Source: Amycolatopsis cihanbeyliensis
Lineage (GTDB): Bacteria; Actinomycetota; Actinomycetes; Mycobacteriales; Pseudonocardiaceae
Direction: 5' to 3'
DNA length: 64,000 nucleotides
NCBI RefSeq assembly: GCF_006715045.1
Contig: NZ_VFML01000001.1
Span: forward strand, 1,266,001-1,330,000
Part shown: piece by piece, positions 35,627-45,142 of the stretch
Layout: each line of letters starts with the position of its first letter
How positions within the stretch are numbered: the stretch's first letter is position 1
Position numbers and translations under genes: made by a program
The notes under the pieces: model-generated
What the model was told of the DNA's origin: nothing
Seen by the model: the letters and a program-made list of their open reading frames with translations, nothing else
The model's database searches: none

Positions 35627-36418
35627 TCAATGTCCTGGATCAGGGCGTCTCGGCTCGGTTGGGTTATCGCTCCCGCCGATGTCGGTCGGTTCGGGGCGTT
35701 GGTTGCGCAGGCGCATCGCAGGTGTTTCGTCGAGCTTGAGTAGTTCGACGGCCACACGGTTGATCTCGGCGCCGTTGGCAACGGAGTGCAGAAGGCCGTT
35801 GTAGAAGAGGTCCCAGATGCGCCGGTCGCGTTGGAGGTCGCCGACTTGCCGGTCGGCGCCGCGCCCGTCGAGGTCCTCGAACCGGAGGTGGAGCATGCCG
35901 CCCGCGAAGTAGCCCTCGATGCGGCTGAGTTCGTAGAGCTTGAGGTGGTTGGATCGGGCGCGGCGCTGGTACCAGCGCCGGTTGTAGTCCCACTTGATCC
36001 AGTCCGTACCCACGGATGTCGTCTGATAAGAGAAGGGGTTGGACGCCAGGTAGGCGAAGACAAGGACTATCACCCAGATCTGCCAGTACCCCAGGTATCC
36101 GAGGTCACCACGGAGCAAGGCAATCAGTACGGCGCCGCCTGCCATGATCGCTAGTGCGACTAGGAAGCCGTGGATGTTGGCGAGGCGGCTGTGGCGGTGC
36201 CAGGCGAGGACGGTGCCCATGCTCTCGGGTGGTTCTGGTTTGTGCGAAAGCTTGGTGGAGCGACCGGGGTCGTGTTCGGCGTTGACTCCCTTGTCGTTCT
36301 TGAAGCCGGGGGCGTGCGGGGGGAACGGCTTTCCGGTGTCGGGGTCCGGCCGTGGCGGTAGCTCGGGGAACTCGTACCAGGTACGACTGGGTTCTGGTTC
36401 GCGGTGTCGTCCTGCCAT
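35627..36418 (-). CDS. Two-helix membrane protein, candidate immunity protein
   Basis: 263 residues from ATG 36418 (GAGG 8 bases upstream). A Pro-rich N-terminal ~70 residues is followed by two membrane helices (FLVALAIMAGGAVLIALL and WQIWVIVLVFAYLA) and a C-terminal soluble domain (IKWDYNRRWYQRRARSNHLK, then LRFEDLDGRGADRQVG). I do not recognise a family. It lies 10 bp downstream of the putative type VII effector gene as the last gene of that operon, the usual place for a cognate immunity protein. The membrane location would fit protection from a membrane-acting toxin. This role is inferred only from context. Confidence 0.65.
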   Translation of the reverse strand: MAGRHREPEPSRTWYEFPELPPRPDPDTGKPFPPHAPGFKNDKGVNAEHDPGRSTKLSHKPEPPESMGTVLAWHRHSRLANIHGFLVALAIMAGGAVLIALLRGDLGYLGYWQIWVIVLVFAYLASNPFSYQTTSVGTDWIKWDYNRRWYQRRARSNHLKLYELSRIEGYFAGGMLHLRFEDLDGRGADRQVGDLQRDRRIWDLFYNGLLHSVANGAEINRVAVELLKLDETPAMRLRNQRPEPTDIGGSDNPTEPRRPDPGH

Positions 36419-36428
36419 GGCGTTGCCT

Positions 36429-37658
36429 CTACTCCGGAACGAAGAAGTCTGCGACAGCTTGGCCACCGATGGCCCCGGCTATCCCGCCGACCGTGCCGAC
36501 GACAAGTGTGCCCCACGGACCGATGGCAGAGCCCCACACGACCCCGGCAGCCGCCGCGGCACCGGCCGCTCCGAGCGCGCCACCGCCGATCGTCGCGGCC
36601 GAATCGGCGGCGGCCTTGCCCCAAGACTGCTCGCCGTTCACGGCGCCCATGGCTTCGTTGACCACGACTAGACCACTGCCTACATACGGCATACCCTTGA
36701 GGAGCTTCTGCGCGGCTTTGACCTCGGTTTTCACGTGTTGGCCGAGGTCGTCGATCTGGCTCTTTCCGGGGTATGCGGCGACGGCCTTGCGGGTGGCCTC
36801 GCCCTCGGTTTTGATCCAGAGGTCGAACTGGTTGGCGCGGGTGACGTGCTCGGCGGCGTTGGTGCGGGCCTTGGCGGCGGCTTCGTGGAGCCATTGCAGG
36901 GTGCGTTGATCGGGGTTGGCCAAGGTGCCGTTGGCGAACTTCTCGAAGGCGCTGGCCCGGGTCAAGGCGCGTTCGGCCTGGTACATGGCTGCCTGGCGAC
37001 CCTTTTCCATGGTGCCGATGTAACTGATGGTGCGGGCGAGCGCGGTGGGGGTCAAATTGTGCATCTGGGTCAGCCCGGATTCGAGTTTGCCCATGGTGTC
37101 CCGCAAGGTGCGGTGGGCGTTCTCCTCCATGGTGCGGGCGGTGGCGACGATGGCCTTGCACTCGTTGTAGACGGCGACCTTGGCGTTGTACCCGTCGACC
37201 AGGGGTTTGCGCGCGGCCATCGCCTGCAAGGTTTCCTGCGAGATCGTTTGGGCCTGTCCGGGAGTACATGGTTCAAGGGGCAGCCCCGGTGCGGGAGGTG
37301 GCGCCACGGGGGCCTCGATGAAGGGGCCGTTGACGACGAGGCCACCACTGGTGGCCTTGTCTTTGGCGTCCATCATCTTCCGCTCGATGGCGTCCAGCGA
37401 GTCGGCGAAGTCGCGCAGTGCCCATTCGCATTCGAACGCGCGATCGGCGATGTTCGTGACGTCCGGATCGAGCCCCTGCGTGGCCTCGTGGAAGCTATCG
37501 TGCGCGGGTCCCTGCCAGGCTGCCTCGCCGGTGTTGAGCGCCGTGCGGCTGCTGGTGGCGGCTTGGTGGGCGCCGGAGTACAGCTTGGCCAGCCCGTCGG
37601 CCGCCTCAACGCAGGTACCCGAACTGCCGTTGACAGTGGTGTTCAGCGCGGTTGCCAC
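36429..37658 (-). CDS. WXG100/LXG-like protein with C-terminal glycine zipper, putative type VII effector
   Basis: 409 residues. The first ~100 form a helical hairpin with a WxG motif (AAWQGPAHDSF, ~47-57), as in ESX/WXG100 substrates. A Pro-rich linker (~115-130) and a long helical region (~135-340) rich in Ala and Glu follow. The last ~55 residues are a Gly/Ala hydrophobic tract with repeated GxxxG spacing (GGGALGAAG, GTVGGIAGAIGG) able to insert in membranes. This matches the plan of type VII-secreted pore-forming LXG toxins with glycine zippers. A small helical gene precedes it and a membrane protein gene follows, again the expected arrangement. No secretion genes are nearby. Toxicity is not shown. 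Confidence 0.68.
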   Translation of the reverse strand: MATALNTTVNGSSGTCVEAADGLAKLYSGAHQAATSSRTALNTGEAAWQGPAHDSFHEATQGLDPDVTNIADRAFECEWALRDFADSLDAIERKMMDAKDKATSGGLVVNGPFIEAPVAPPPAPGLPLEPCTPGQAQTISQETLQAMAARKPLVDGYNAKVAVYNECKAIVATARTMEENAHRTLRDTMGKLESGLTQMHNLTPTALARTISYIGTMEKGRQAAMYQAERALTRASAFEKFANGTLANPDQRTLQWLHEAAAKARTNAAEHVTRANQFDLWIKTEGEATRKAVAAYPGKSQIDDLGQHVKTEVKAAQKLLKGMPYVGSGLVVVNEAMGAVNGEQSWGKAAADSAATIGGGALGAAGAAAAAGVVWGSAIGPWGTLVVGTVGGIAGAIGGQAVADFFVPE

Positions 37659-37688
37659 AGTCGGTGGTCCTCCCCGAAACCCGAACGG

Positions 37689-38027
37689 CTAGTTGAGCGG
37701 GATGTTCTGCTCGGCGAACGACTTACCGTCGCCCCATGCCTCTCGTCGCTCTCTCCGCAGAGCGCCCTCGTGGTTGTTCTCGATCTGCTCATAGGCACCA
37801 CTGGCGACGTGGACCTTTCCGGCGATGTCATCGAGCATGCGCGCGGCGGCGACAGCCGAGGTCATCAACGCTTGCATCGCGCGAGCAACATGCGTCGAGG
37901 ACGCCCCGGCGTCCGGCGCTTCAGCGCCGGCAGTAGCCGCCTGATCGAGCAGTTCAGAACCCTGCCCGAGTTCGGCGACGATGCGCTGGAGCGCGCCGGG
38001 CTCGTAGCTGTAGCCACCATCAGGCAT
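37689..38027 (-). CDS. Small helical ESX/WXG100-like protein
   Basis: 112 residues from ATG 38027 (GAAGGA 7 bases upstream). Mostly helical and Ala-rich, with the SYEPGALQRIVAELGQGSELLDQA start typical of actinobacterial type VII target proteins (quoted in part: SYEPGALQRIVAELG). There is a central Gly/Asp turn. It lies 30 bp upstream of the larger WxG protein and may form a heterodimer with it or act as its secretion partner. The start overlaps the end of the upstream gene by 8 bp. Confidence 0.7.
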   Translation of the reverse strand: MPDGGYSYEPGALQRIVAELGQGSELLDQAATAGAEAPDAGASSTHVARAMQALMTSAVAAARMLDDIAGKVHVASGAYEQIENNHEGALRRERREAWGDGKSFAEQNIPLN

Positions 38028-38709
38028 GGTCGTGTCCTTCCGTCTGGCTCGCGATGGAGCGGCTGGACCAATTGCGCACTGGCCCGGTGTGCCGGGAGCC
38101 TTCATCGAGGACCGGTTCGAACAGCACCCCGTGCGCCCCCGCCTGCTCGGCCACCTGGGCAAGGTCGTTTCGGTGGATGGCCACCCACGGCTGGTACCGG
38201 CCGCAGCGTTCCGCCAGCTGCTCCGGCGAGGTGTAGGCCAGCACCATCAGCCGACCGGCTGGGTCGGGCTGCAACTCTACGTGAACAGTCTGCTGTCCGA
38301 CATGAACCGGACGGGAGGGTACATAGAGCAACGGATCCTCGCCATCGTACTCGGCGGGTTCGAGGTCGGGCTGCTCACGCACGTCGACATCGGGAGGCCG
38401 TGGACGATCCGGCAGCCACGCGTCCAGGATGACAAGGTTGTATCCGTGTTCGGCGCCGAGGCCCTGCAATCGTCGCGTGGTGGCGCGCGCCCACGGCTGG
38501 CTGGTGCCGCAGGCAGCGGCGAGGTTGGCCAGGCTGGTGTAGGCGATGGCGGCAGGACCACGCAGAGTCCGACACAGCTCCACGACATCGCCAGCCGAAA
38601 CGGTCTCGGGCAGAGTCAGCACATACAACTCACCAGCGACATACTCAGGCAGATCGTCCAGCAACACGACCGGCTGAAATCCCGTCCGCTGACGCGCTGG
38701 CTCGTTCAC
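38020..38709 (-). CDS. SseB/SAV_915-like tandem-domain protein
   Basis: 229 residues from GTG 38709, preceded by GGAGGGGAG. Two similar modules are visible: GPAAIAYTSLANLAAACG with QPWAR (~45-75), and GRLMVLAYTSPEQLAERCG with QPWVAI (~155-180). Each looks like the SseB-like domain of SAV_915-type proteins that often sit beside type VII substrates in actinobacteria. It is the first gene of the four-gene operon. A role as chaperone or adaptor for the secreted proteins is inference from that association. Confidence 0.65.
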   Translation of the reverse strand: MNEPARQRTGFQPVVLLDDLPEYVAGELYVLTLPETVSAGDVVELCRTLRGPAAIAYTSLANLAAACGTSQPWARATTRRLQGLGAEHGYNLVILDAWLPDRPRPPDVDVREQPDLEPAEYDGEDPLLYVPSRPVHVGQQTVHVELQPDPAGRLMVLAYTSPEQLAERCGRYQPWVAIHRNDLAQVAEQAGAHGVLFEPVLDEGSRHTGPVRNWSSRSIASQTEGHDHA

Positions 38710-38821
38710 TGCCAGCTCCCCTCCGCACGTCATGCGCCTTTACTCAGTGCCCCCGGGCGGTCACTGTACCGAACGAAGAGGTAGCGAGAACATGGTTCGC
38801 CAACAACAGGTGAGATGTCGG

Positions 38822-39316
38822 TCACTCGTTGAAGCCGGGGTGCTCTCCTGGAGGTGGTGGGTTACAGCCTGAGCAGCGTGACCACGAGGACGGTGGCTCG
38901 GCGTGCGCGACGTAAGCCAGCGCACCGCAGACCGTGATGACCACCGTGCGACCGTTGAATACGGACGCGAGCGGTTTATCGGGTACGCGGTGTATCAGTT
39001 GCTCATCGCGCAAACCCATTGCGGCAGTTCCGCCTACTGCGCGCACTGCGGCTACCTGCGGCCGAGTTTGGTCGCGCGGGTACGGCGTCGGCAGCGGGCC
39101 TGGCCGATCGGCCGAGCGGGCTGCCAGGCACGCAGTACATGGCGCACCGCTGGGTCCGGGCAGGTTCTCAAGCACTCCCGGCGGAAAGCGCGCACCACAC
39201 AGAGCGGTCAGCATCGTGGGCAACGTCCCGTCCGATGGCAGCGGGATGAGGTGGGCCACTCGCTCGTTCTCCCTGCGTGCGTGTTCCCGCAGCAAGCGGC
39301 CGTAAATGATCGTCAT
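38822..39316 (-). CDS. Hypothetical Cys-containing protein
   Basis: 164 residues with Cys pairs in TALCGARFPPG, APCTACLAAR and WSRCSGCNPPP, suggesting metal binding. I recall similar short proteins near XRE/DUF397 regulator pairs in Pseudonocardiaceae but no function. The ATG overlaps the stop of the upstream gene by 4 bp, which supports both as real. It is separated by ~110 bp from the type VII-like operon on the same strand. Confidence 0.6.
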   Translation of the reverse strand: MTIIYGRLLREHARRENERVAHLIPLPSDGTLPTMLTALCGARFPPGVLENLPGPSGAPCTACLAARSADRPGPLPTPYPRDQTRPQVAAVRAVGGTAAMGLRDEQLIHRVPDKPLASVFNGRTVVITVCGALAYVAHAEPPSSWSRCSGCNPPPPGEHPGFNE

Positions 39317-39870
39317 GGTTGCCCCCCGACGTAGCGCGAGACGCCGCGCTGTATACCCGGTGCCGACGGCTTCAGCAGGACATGCTCGGCACTGTGGCTC
39401 CCATTCCCCGGAAACGGATTAGAAGCGGGGCGGTCACCTTCATGGCGCGATGGGTAGGACTGGTGCACGGCGGCCCCGCCGGATGTCGGGGGCCTCGCGG
39501 CAGGGCCGCCGTGGTCTGGCCCTGCCCGATCCGCTCGGGGGACAGCTTGATCGCCAACGGATCGAACAGGGTGCTTCGTGAACAGCCGTCGCAGCAGACA
39601 CGGCTTACGGTGACGACGACGCCGGACACCGAGGCGGGTATCAACGTTCCGCAGGGTCCTGCGCGCATCCACGTACAGCACGCAGCGATGGCAGCGAGGT
39701 CCTGGCGGTGTTACCAACGGCACAGGCGGCACCTCGTCACCGCACACCGCCACTGGATCGCCGCCCGCGTGGCGGGCCTCGCTCACCTGCTCGTCGGTAA
39801 CCGCATGGTCGCTGCCATCGGCGCCGCTGCGGAACCAGGTAATGAACAGCCGGTCGGCCTCGATACTCAT
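39313..39870 (-). CDS. Hypothetical Cys-containing protein
   Basis: 185 residues. The first ~85 (RLFITWFRSGADGSDHAVTD, VCGDEVPPVPLVTPPGPRCHRCV) resemble a small actinobacterial family with a Cys-x-n-CxxC pattern. The remaining ~95 residues are Pro/Arg/Gly-rich and look like read-through into non-homologous sequence, so the original stop may have been lost. It is coupled to the next gene by a 4-bp overlap. Function unknown. Confidence 0.5.
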   Translation of the reverse strand: MSIEADRLFITWFRSGADGSDHAVTDEQVSEARHAGGDPVAVCGDEVPPVPLVTPPGPRCHRCVLYVDARRTLRNVDTRLGVRRRRHRKPCLLRRLFTKHPVRSVGDQAVPRADRAGPDHGGPAARPPTSGGAAVHQSYPSRHEGDRPASNPFPGNGSHSAEHVLLKPSAPGIQRGVSRYVGGQP

Positions 39871-40408
39871 CTCTCACCTCTGGTACTCCGGCGTGCATCG
39901 GCGATACGGCGCCGGATCGTTAGGCGCTCGGGTCATAAGCCAGATGTGGGACGCAACGGCGTGGCATGGCCGGGTTGGCCCGCACGACCGGAAGGCGCTG
40001 GGCACGCCCCGGCCGTGCGGGCCAACTTGGGGCGCAAGGTCAACCGGGCACACCGGCTGACGCTCGCCTGCGCCCTGGGGATCACGCGACGTCCCGGAGC
40101 GCACGGTGCCGCCACGTGATGCCCACGTGCCGCGCGGAGAGGACCGGACGCAACACGTCGGCGAAAGTCGATTGCGACACGCGCGTCATGGACTCGCGTT
40201 GTCTTCGTGTTGGTGCGCTGGCCGCCGTACGGCGCGGAGTGGGTACGACCTGTACAGGGAGTCTCCCCGCACGACCTAAGCTTGCATCCATGAAATGGAA
40301 ACTACAACATAGGATCCTACAAACCAAGTACGCCGAATGGGTACCCTGCTGTAGCTCAGCCCATGCGGGATACTGTCGGTTGGCTTCGATCGAGAGAGGG
40401 ACGCTGAC
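39871..40408. other. 538-bp stretch without a convincing gene
   Basis: Lies between divergent genes (minus-strand gene starting at 39870, plus-strand regulator at 40409). Open frames here have poor codon bias and no ribosome sites. The right part (~40280-40400) is less GC-rich and probably holds the regulator promoter. I see no RNA gene. Confidence 0.6.
40310..40319. promoter_or_regulatory. 10-bp palindrome upstream of the XRE regulator
   Basis: TAGGATCCTA, about 90 bp before the ATG at 40409, inside the less GC-rich stretch. A short perfect palindrome like this could be an autoregulatory operator; chance occurrence is possible. Confidence 0.25.
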
Positions 40409-41269
40409 ATGGCCACTACTCCCACAGTCCGGCGCCTGCTCCTGGGCCATGAGCTACGACGGTTGCGGGAAGCCGCAGACAAAGCACCTGCCGACGCGGC
40501 CAAGTTGCTGGATTGCGCAGCGACGAAGATCAGCCGTATGGAACTGGGGCAGAGCCCGATCGGCGTCGGCGACCTGAAGATGCTCCTGGAGTTCTACGAT
40601 GTCGACCCAGATCGCACAGCGTCGATGCTGGAACTTGGGCGCAACACCAAGGCCCGGGGTCGCTGGAGCGGCCATCGCGCCTTCTTCCCCGAATGGTTCC
40701 GGACGTACTTCGACCTGGAGCAGGACGCTTCCGACATCAAGCGAACCGAGGCCGAGGTCGTGCCGGGACTGCTCCAGACTGACGACTACGTGCGCGCGAT
40801 GTACGACGTCCACAACTACGAACAGGCCGAGATCGAAGACCGGCTGAAAGCGCGACAGGAGCGTCGGGCGATCCTGACCAGGCCAAACCCGCCAATGGCG
40901 AGCTTCATCTTGTCCGAATCATGCCTACGGCGGGTTGTGGGCAACGCAAGCGTGATGCGAGGCCAGCTACATCACCTGATCGACATCGGCCGGTCACGGA
41001 ACGTGCATATTCAAGTGCTGCCGTTCGACGCGCAGACTTCGATGGCGGGTTACCTCTTCTACGGCTTCATCATGCTGACCATCGAATCCCCTGGTAATGC
41101 CCCAGCGCTGGAGTTCGTCTACGTCGAAGACCTGGACGATGCGCGCTACCTCGACGGTGATAATGAGAAGAAGCCCTACGTGAATCTCTGGGGCCGACTG
41201 CAAGCCGCCGCTCTGGGCCCGGTCGAGTCACGCAAGCTCATCCGGAAGGTGGCGGAGCAGTCTACGTGA
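40409..41269 (+). CDS. XRE/helix-turn-helix regulator with DUF5753 domain
   Basis: 286 residues: an N-terminal Xre-type HTH (LGHELRRLREAADKAPADAA, then ATKISRMELGQ) and a C-terminal DUF5753 domain (EWFRTYFDLEQDASDIKR, PGLLQTDDYVRAM, LPFDAQTSMAGY). A GAGAGGG site precedes the ATG. It is followed after 22 bp by a DUF397 gene; the pair is an actinobacterial regulator/partner module (WhiJ-like), proposed to act in development or as toxin-antitoxin-like switches. Its base composition is less GC-rich than the flanking core genes, suggesting acquisition. Confidence 0.88.
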   Translation: MATTPTVRRLLLGHELRRLREAADKAPADAAKLLDCAATKISRMELGQSPIGVGDLKMLLEFYDVDPDRTASMLELGRNTKARGRWSGHRAFFPEWFRTYFDLEQDASDIKRTEAEVVPGLLQTDDYVRAMYDVHNYEQAEIEDRLKARQERRAILTRPNPPMASFILSESCLRRVVGNASVMRGQLHHLIDIGRSRNVHIQVLPFDAQTSMAGYLFYGFIMLTIESPGNAPALEFVYVEDLDDARYLDGDNEKKPYVNLWGRLQAAALGPVESRKLIRKVAEQST

Positions 41270-41291
41270 CTGACCGGAGAGGACGCAGCTG

Positions 41292-41495
41292 ATGTCAAGG
41301 TCGGATTTCACCAGCGTGTGCTGGACCAAAAGTAGCTACAGCCAGGGCAACGGAGAGTGCATCGAGCTAGCCAGAGCTACCGACAAGATCGGTGTCCGTG
41401 ACTCCAAACTCGGCGACGCCAGCCCAGTTCTGACGTTTACCCCCGTTGCGATCACGGCGCTCTTCGATGCACTGCGAGAGACGCCAACCATCTGA
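41292..41495 (+). CDS. DUF397 small protein
   Basis: 67 residues with the DUF397 signature: WTKSSYSQGNGECIELA, VGVRDSK-like IGVRDSKLG, and LTFTPVAITALFDALR. It lies directly downstream of its DUF5753/XRE partner. Members of this family are thought to bind or modulate the adjacent regulator. GGAGAGG precedes the start. Confidence 0.9.
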   Translation: MSRSDFTSVCWTKSSYSQGNGECIELARATDKIGVRDSKLGDASPVLTFTPVAITALFDALRETPTI

Positions 41496-41701
41496 CGATG
41501 GTGGCCACGGTGGGAAGTGACGGTCGGGATCCTTCCCACCGTGGCCCTGCTGTCTCGCTGGAGCAATTGACCGAAGTGCAGGGATGAGCGCACTCTTCGT
41601 AGGTCTTCTTCAGCCTCAAGGCAGGTGCTGTGCTGCTTCGGATCGGAGTCGTTCCAGCGCGTGGTCACCCCGACCCTGAGTCTCGACCGAACCCGGACCA
41701 G

Positions 41702-42244
41702 TCAGAAGCACCGGTGCCTGATCGTGACCGAGGTCGAGGAGTACGAGGTGAACCGCTGGTTGAGCTCGTCCTCGTGCTCGACCCCGATCGACCGCACCGT
41801 GGCAGGCAGGTCGTGTGCGCGCAGCCGCACCCCGAGGCTCCGCTCCCCGCCAGCCTGAACGGTCGCACCCACGGCCGCCGGATAGCCGTCCAGCACCGAC
41901 GGATCGGCCGCACCGTTGGGCGGGGGCATGGTGATGCTTCCGTCGCGCGGATCCGGCGGCGGGATCGGGATCAGCACGGCCTCCGCGAGCTCCATCGACT
42001 CGGCCCCGGACAGCGAGACGTCCGTGATCACCACCGGCTCACGTCCGGCGTTCTCGACGTGGACGCCGACCATCGCGCCGTTGCCGGGTCCGGGCGGAGT
42101 GCACAGCTGGTTCGTGCCGGTGTCCGCCGTCCGGCCGTCGGTCAGGAGTGGCCCGGCGCGCAGCACACCGGCGCAGGCGGTGGTGGCGAGCAACCCCACG
42201 GCTACCAGGACCAGGGAAACGGAGCGAACCAGCACCGGCGCCAC
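41702..42244 (-). CDS. Putative secreted or lipid-anchored hypothetical protein
   Basis: 180 residues from GTG 42244. A hydrophobic signal-like stretch (LVRSVSLVLVAVGLLATTAC, residues ~5-24) ends at a Cys, though the lipobox is imperfect. The mature part contains beta-rich segments (MVGVHVENAGREPVVITDVS) and a Pro-rich stretch. No family recognised. It lies 19 bp after the rluB stop on the same strand, so it may be read from that operon. The ribosome site is unclear. Confidence 0.6.
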   Translation of the reverse strand: MAPVLVRSVSLVLVAVGLLATTACAGVLRAGPLLTDGRTADTGTNQLCTPPGPGNGAMVGVHVENAGREPVVITDVSLSGAESMELAEAVLIPIPPPDPRDGSITMPPPNGAADPSVLDGYPAAVGATVQAGGERSLGVRLRAHDLPATVRSIGVEHEDELNQRFTSYSSTSVTIRHRCF

Positions 42245-42263
42245 GGTAGCCGAGATCCGGCCG

Positions 42264-42993
42264 CTACAGATCCACGGCGCGGTAGAGGGAACCCACCTCG
42301 GCACGGGTGAGCGGGCGCAGCGTGCCCGGTTTCGCGCTGCCGAGTTGGACCTCCCCGACGGCGGTGCGCACCAGCTTGCGCACCGGGTGGCCGACCTCGG
42401 CCAGCAGCCGCCGCACGATGTGCTTGCGGCCCTCGTGCAGCACGATCTCCACCAGGGTACGGCCGGGGCGGGTGTCCTTGACCCGGAACTCGTCGGCCCG
42501 CACCGGACCGTCCTCCAGCTCGACGCCCGCGCGCAACCGCTTGCCCAGGCCACGCGGCACCGACCCCTCGACCTCGGCGAGGTAGGTCTTGAGCACGCGG
42601 AAGGATGGGTGCATCAAGCGGTGCGCCAGGTCGCCGTCGTTGGTGAGCAGCAGCAGGCCCTCGGTATCCGCGTCCAGCCTGCCCACGTGGAACAGCCGCT
42701 CGGCACGGTTCCGGACGTAGTCGCCGACACAGGGCCGCCCCTGCTCGTCGGTCATCGTGCTGTGCACGCCGCGCGGCTTGTTCAGGGCGAGGTACACCTG
42801 GTCCGCGCGCAGGACCACCCTGGTCCCGTCCACGTGGAGCACGGCGCTGTCCGGGTCGATCCGCCTGCCGCGCTCGCGGACGACCTCCCCGTCCACACTC
42901 ACCCTGCCCTGCGCGATCAGGTCCTCGGCGGCCCGCCGGGACGCCACCCCGGCTCGCGCGAGAACCTTCTGCAGGCGCACGCCTTCCGGCTGG

Positions 42994-43004
<11 letters not shown>
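42264..43004 (-). CDS. rluB: 23S rRNA pseudouridine synthase RluB-type
   Basis: 246 residues: an S4 RNA-binding domain at the N terminus (RLQKVLARAGVASRRAAEDL) and the RsuA/RluB catalytic domain, with the active-site Asp in HVGRLDADTEGLLLLTNDG and the conserved HEGRKHIVRR. It converts a uridine in helix 90 of 23S rRNA to pseudouridine. It overlaps scpB by 11 bp, reproducing the scpA-scpB-rluB order seen in mycobacteria. Confidence 0.92.
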
Positions 43005-43787
<783 letters not shown>

Positions 43788-43791
<4 letters not shown>

Positions 43792-44678
43792 CCGTACTCC
43801 TCTTCCTCTGCTCGGGTCCGGTCGTGCTCGGCCACGGCGGTGGCTTCCTCCACCGAGCCGCCGGTCCAGCGGACGTGCAGCTCGGTGAGGGCATCCACCT
43901 GCTCGAAGGCCACCGTGGCCTCGCGGTACAGCTCGAGCAGGGCCAGGAACCGCGCCACGACCTCCATCGTGTGCTCGCAGTCGGACACCAGCTCGCGGAA
44001 GGTCGACCGGCCCTCGGCGGCCAGCCGCACCCGCAGCACGGCCGCATGCTCCCGGACCGACACCCTGCCCGCGTGCAGGTGGTCCAGCGACACCGTGGGC
44101 GGCGGCTTCGGCCGGAACACCGACAGCGCCACCTCGGCGAACCGGTTCGGGTCCACGCCGAGCATGACCTCCGGCAGCAGACCCACGTAGCGCTCCTCCA
44201 TCGACACCGAACGCGGGTACCGCCGCAGCGCACCCGCCTCGAGCTCGCCGAACAGCGCGGCCACCTGCTTGTACGCACGGTACTGCAGCACCCGGGCGAA
44301 CAGCAGGTCACGGGCCTCCAGCAGGGCGAGGTCGTCCTCGTCCTCCACCTCGGCCGAGGGCAGCAGCCGCGCCGCCTTGAGGTCGAGCAGGGTCGCGGCG
44401 ATCACCAGGAACTCGGTGGTCTCGTCCAGGTCCCACCCGGCGCCGAGCGCATGCGTGTAGGCGATGAAGTCGTCGGTCACCTGATGCAGGGCGACCTCGG
44501 TGACATCGAGCTGATGCTGCGAGATCAGCTGCAGCAACAGGTCGAAGGGGCCCTCGAAGTTCGCCAGCCGCACCTTGAACCGGGATGACGAACTCTCTTC
44601 TGGCACCGCGGTCTCCGGCACCTCCGGCGCCGGTTCAGGCTGGGGCTCCCGCGTCGAGGGCGGCTCCCCACTGCTCAT
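43788..44678 (-). CDS. scpA: Segregation and condensation protein A (kleisin)
   Basis: 296 residues. The N-terminal kleisin motif is FEGPFDLLLQLISQHQLDV (~residues 39-57), and the C-terminal winged helix includes ELVSDCEHTMEVVARFLALLEL. ScpA bridges SMC heads with ScpB. A ~30-residue Pro/Glu-rich N-terminal tail precedes the domain. The ATG overlaps the stop of the ribbon-helix-helix gene by one base (TGATG). Confidence 0.93.
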
Positions 44679-45142
44679 CAGCCCGTTGCTTCCTCTGCTT
44701 CCTCGACCTCGGCCTCGATCCCGCCGCCGCGCAACCGCCGGACCAGCACCGAGTCGTCCCCGTGCTCGTCGAAGTCGGCCAGCAGCACGGCCACCGCCTC
44801 GCGCACGATCCGGCCCCGGTCGACGGCCAGGTCGTGGGCGGCCCGCAGGTTCAGCCGAGCCTGCTCCATGGCCAGCAGTTCATCGCCCGAGACGTACACG
44901 GTGATCTTGGCGTCGTGTTTCTGCCGCCCGGAACCGCGCCGCACCGACCCGCCACGGCTGAGCCTGCGCTCACCCCCGTTGCCGGCGCCGCTGCCGTCCC
45001 CGTTGCCATGGGAACCGGCGTTACCGTCACTCTCACCGCTGTCCACAGTGGATGACGAGTGGGGCGCGGGTTGGTCGAGGGCCGGACTGCTGGTCCTGCG
45101 GAACAACTCGGACGCACCGGGCAGGGAAGCGCGCCTGCTCAC
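44678..45142 (-). CDS. Ribbon-helix-helix-like protein linked to ParA
   Basis: 154 residues. A Ser/Gly-rich disordered first half (~1-75) is followed by a predicted ribbon-helix-helix unit: strand AKITVYVSGDELLAM, then helices with LAVDRGRIVREAVAVLLADF, ending in an acidic tail. RHH proteins often bind centromere-like sites for ParA-type ATPases. The gene overlaps parA upstream by 4 bp and abuts scpA downstream, so a role in DNA segregation is plausible. Alternative: a general regulator of this operon. Confidence 0.72.
   Translation of the reverse strand: MSRRASLPGASELFRRTSSPALDQPAPHSSSTVDSGESDGNAGSHGNGDGSGAGNGGERRLSRGGSVRRGSGRQKHDAKITVYVSGDELLAMEQARLNLRAAHDLAVDRGRIVREAVAVLLADFDEHGDDSVLVRRLRGGGIEAEVEEAEEATG

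Noticed and set aside
40352..40372. tRNA-like fragment (TGTAGCTCAG)
   Set aside because: Only the D-loop-like decamer is present; no anticodon or T-arm, no acceptor pairing.
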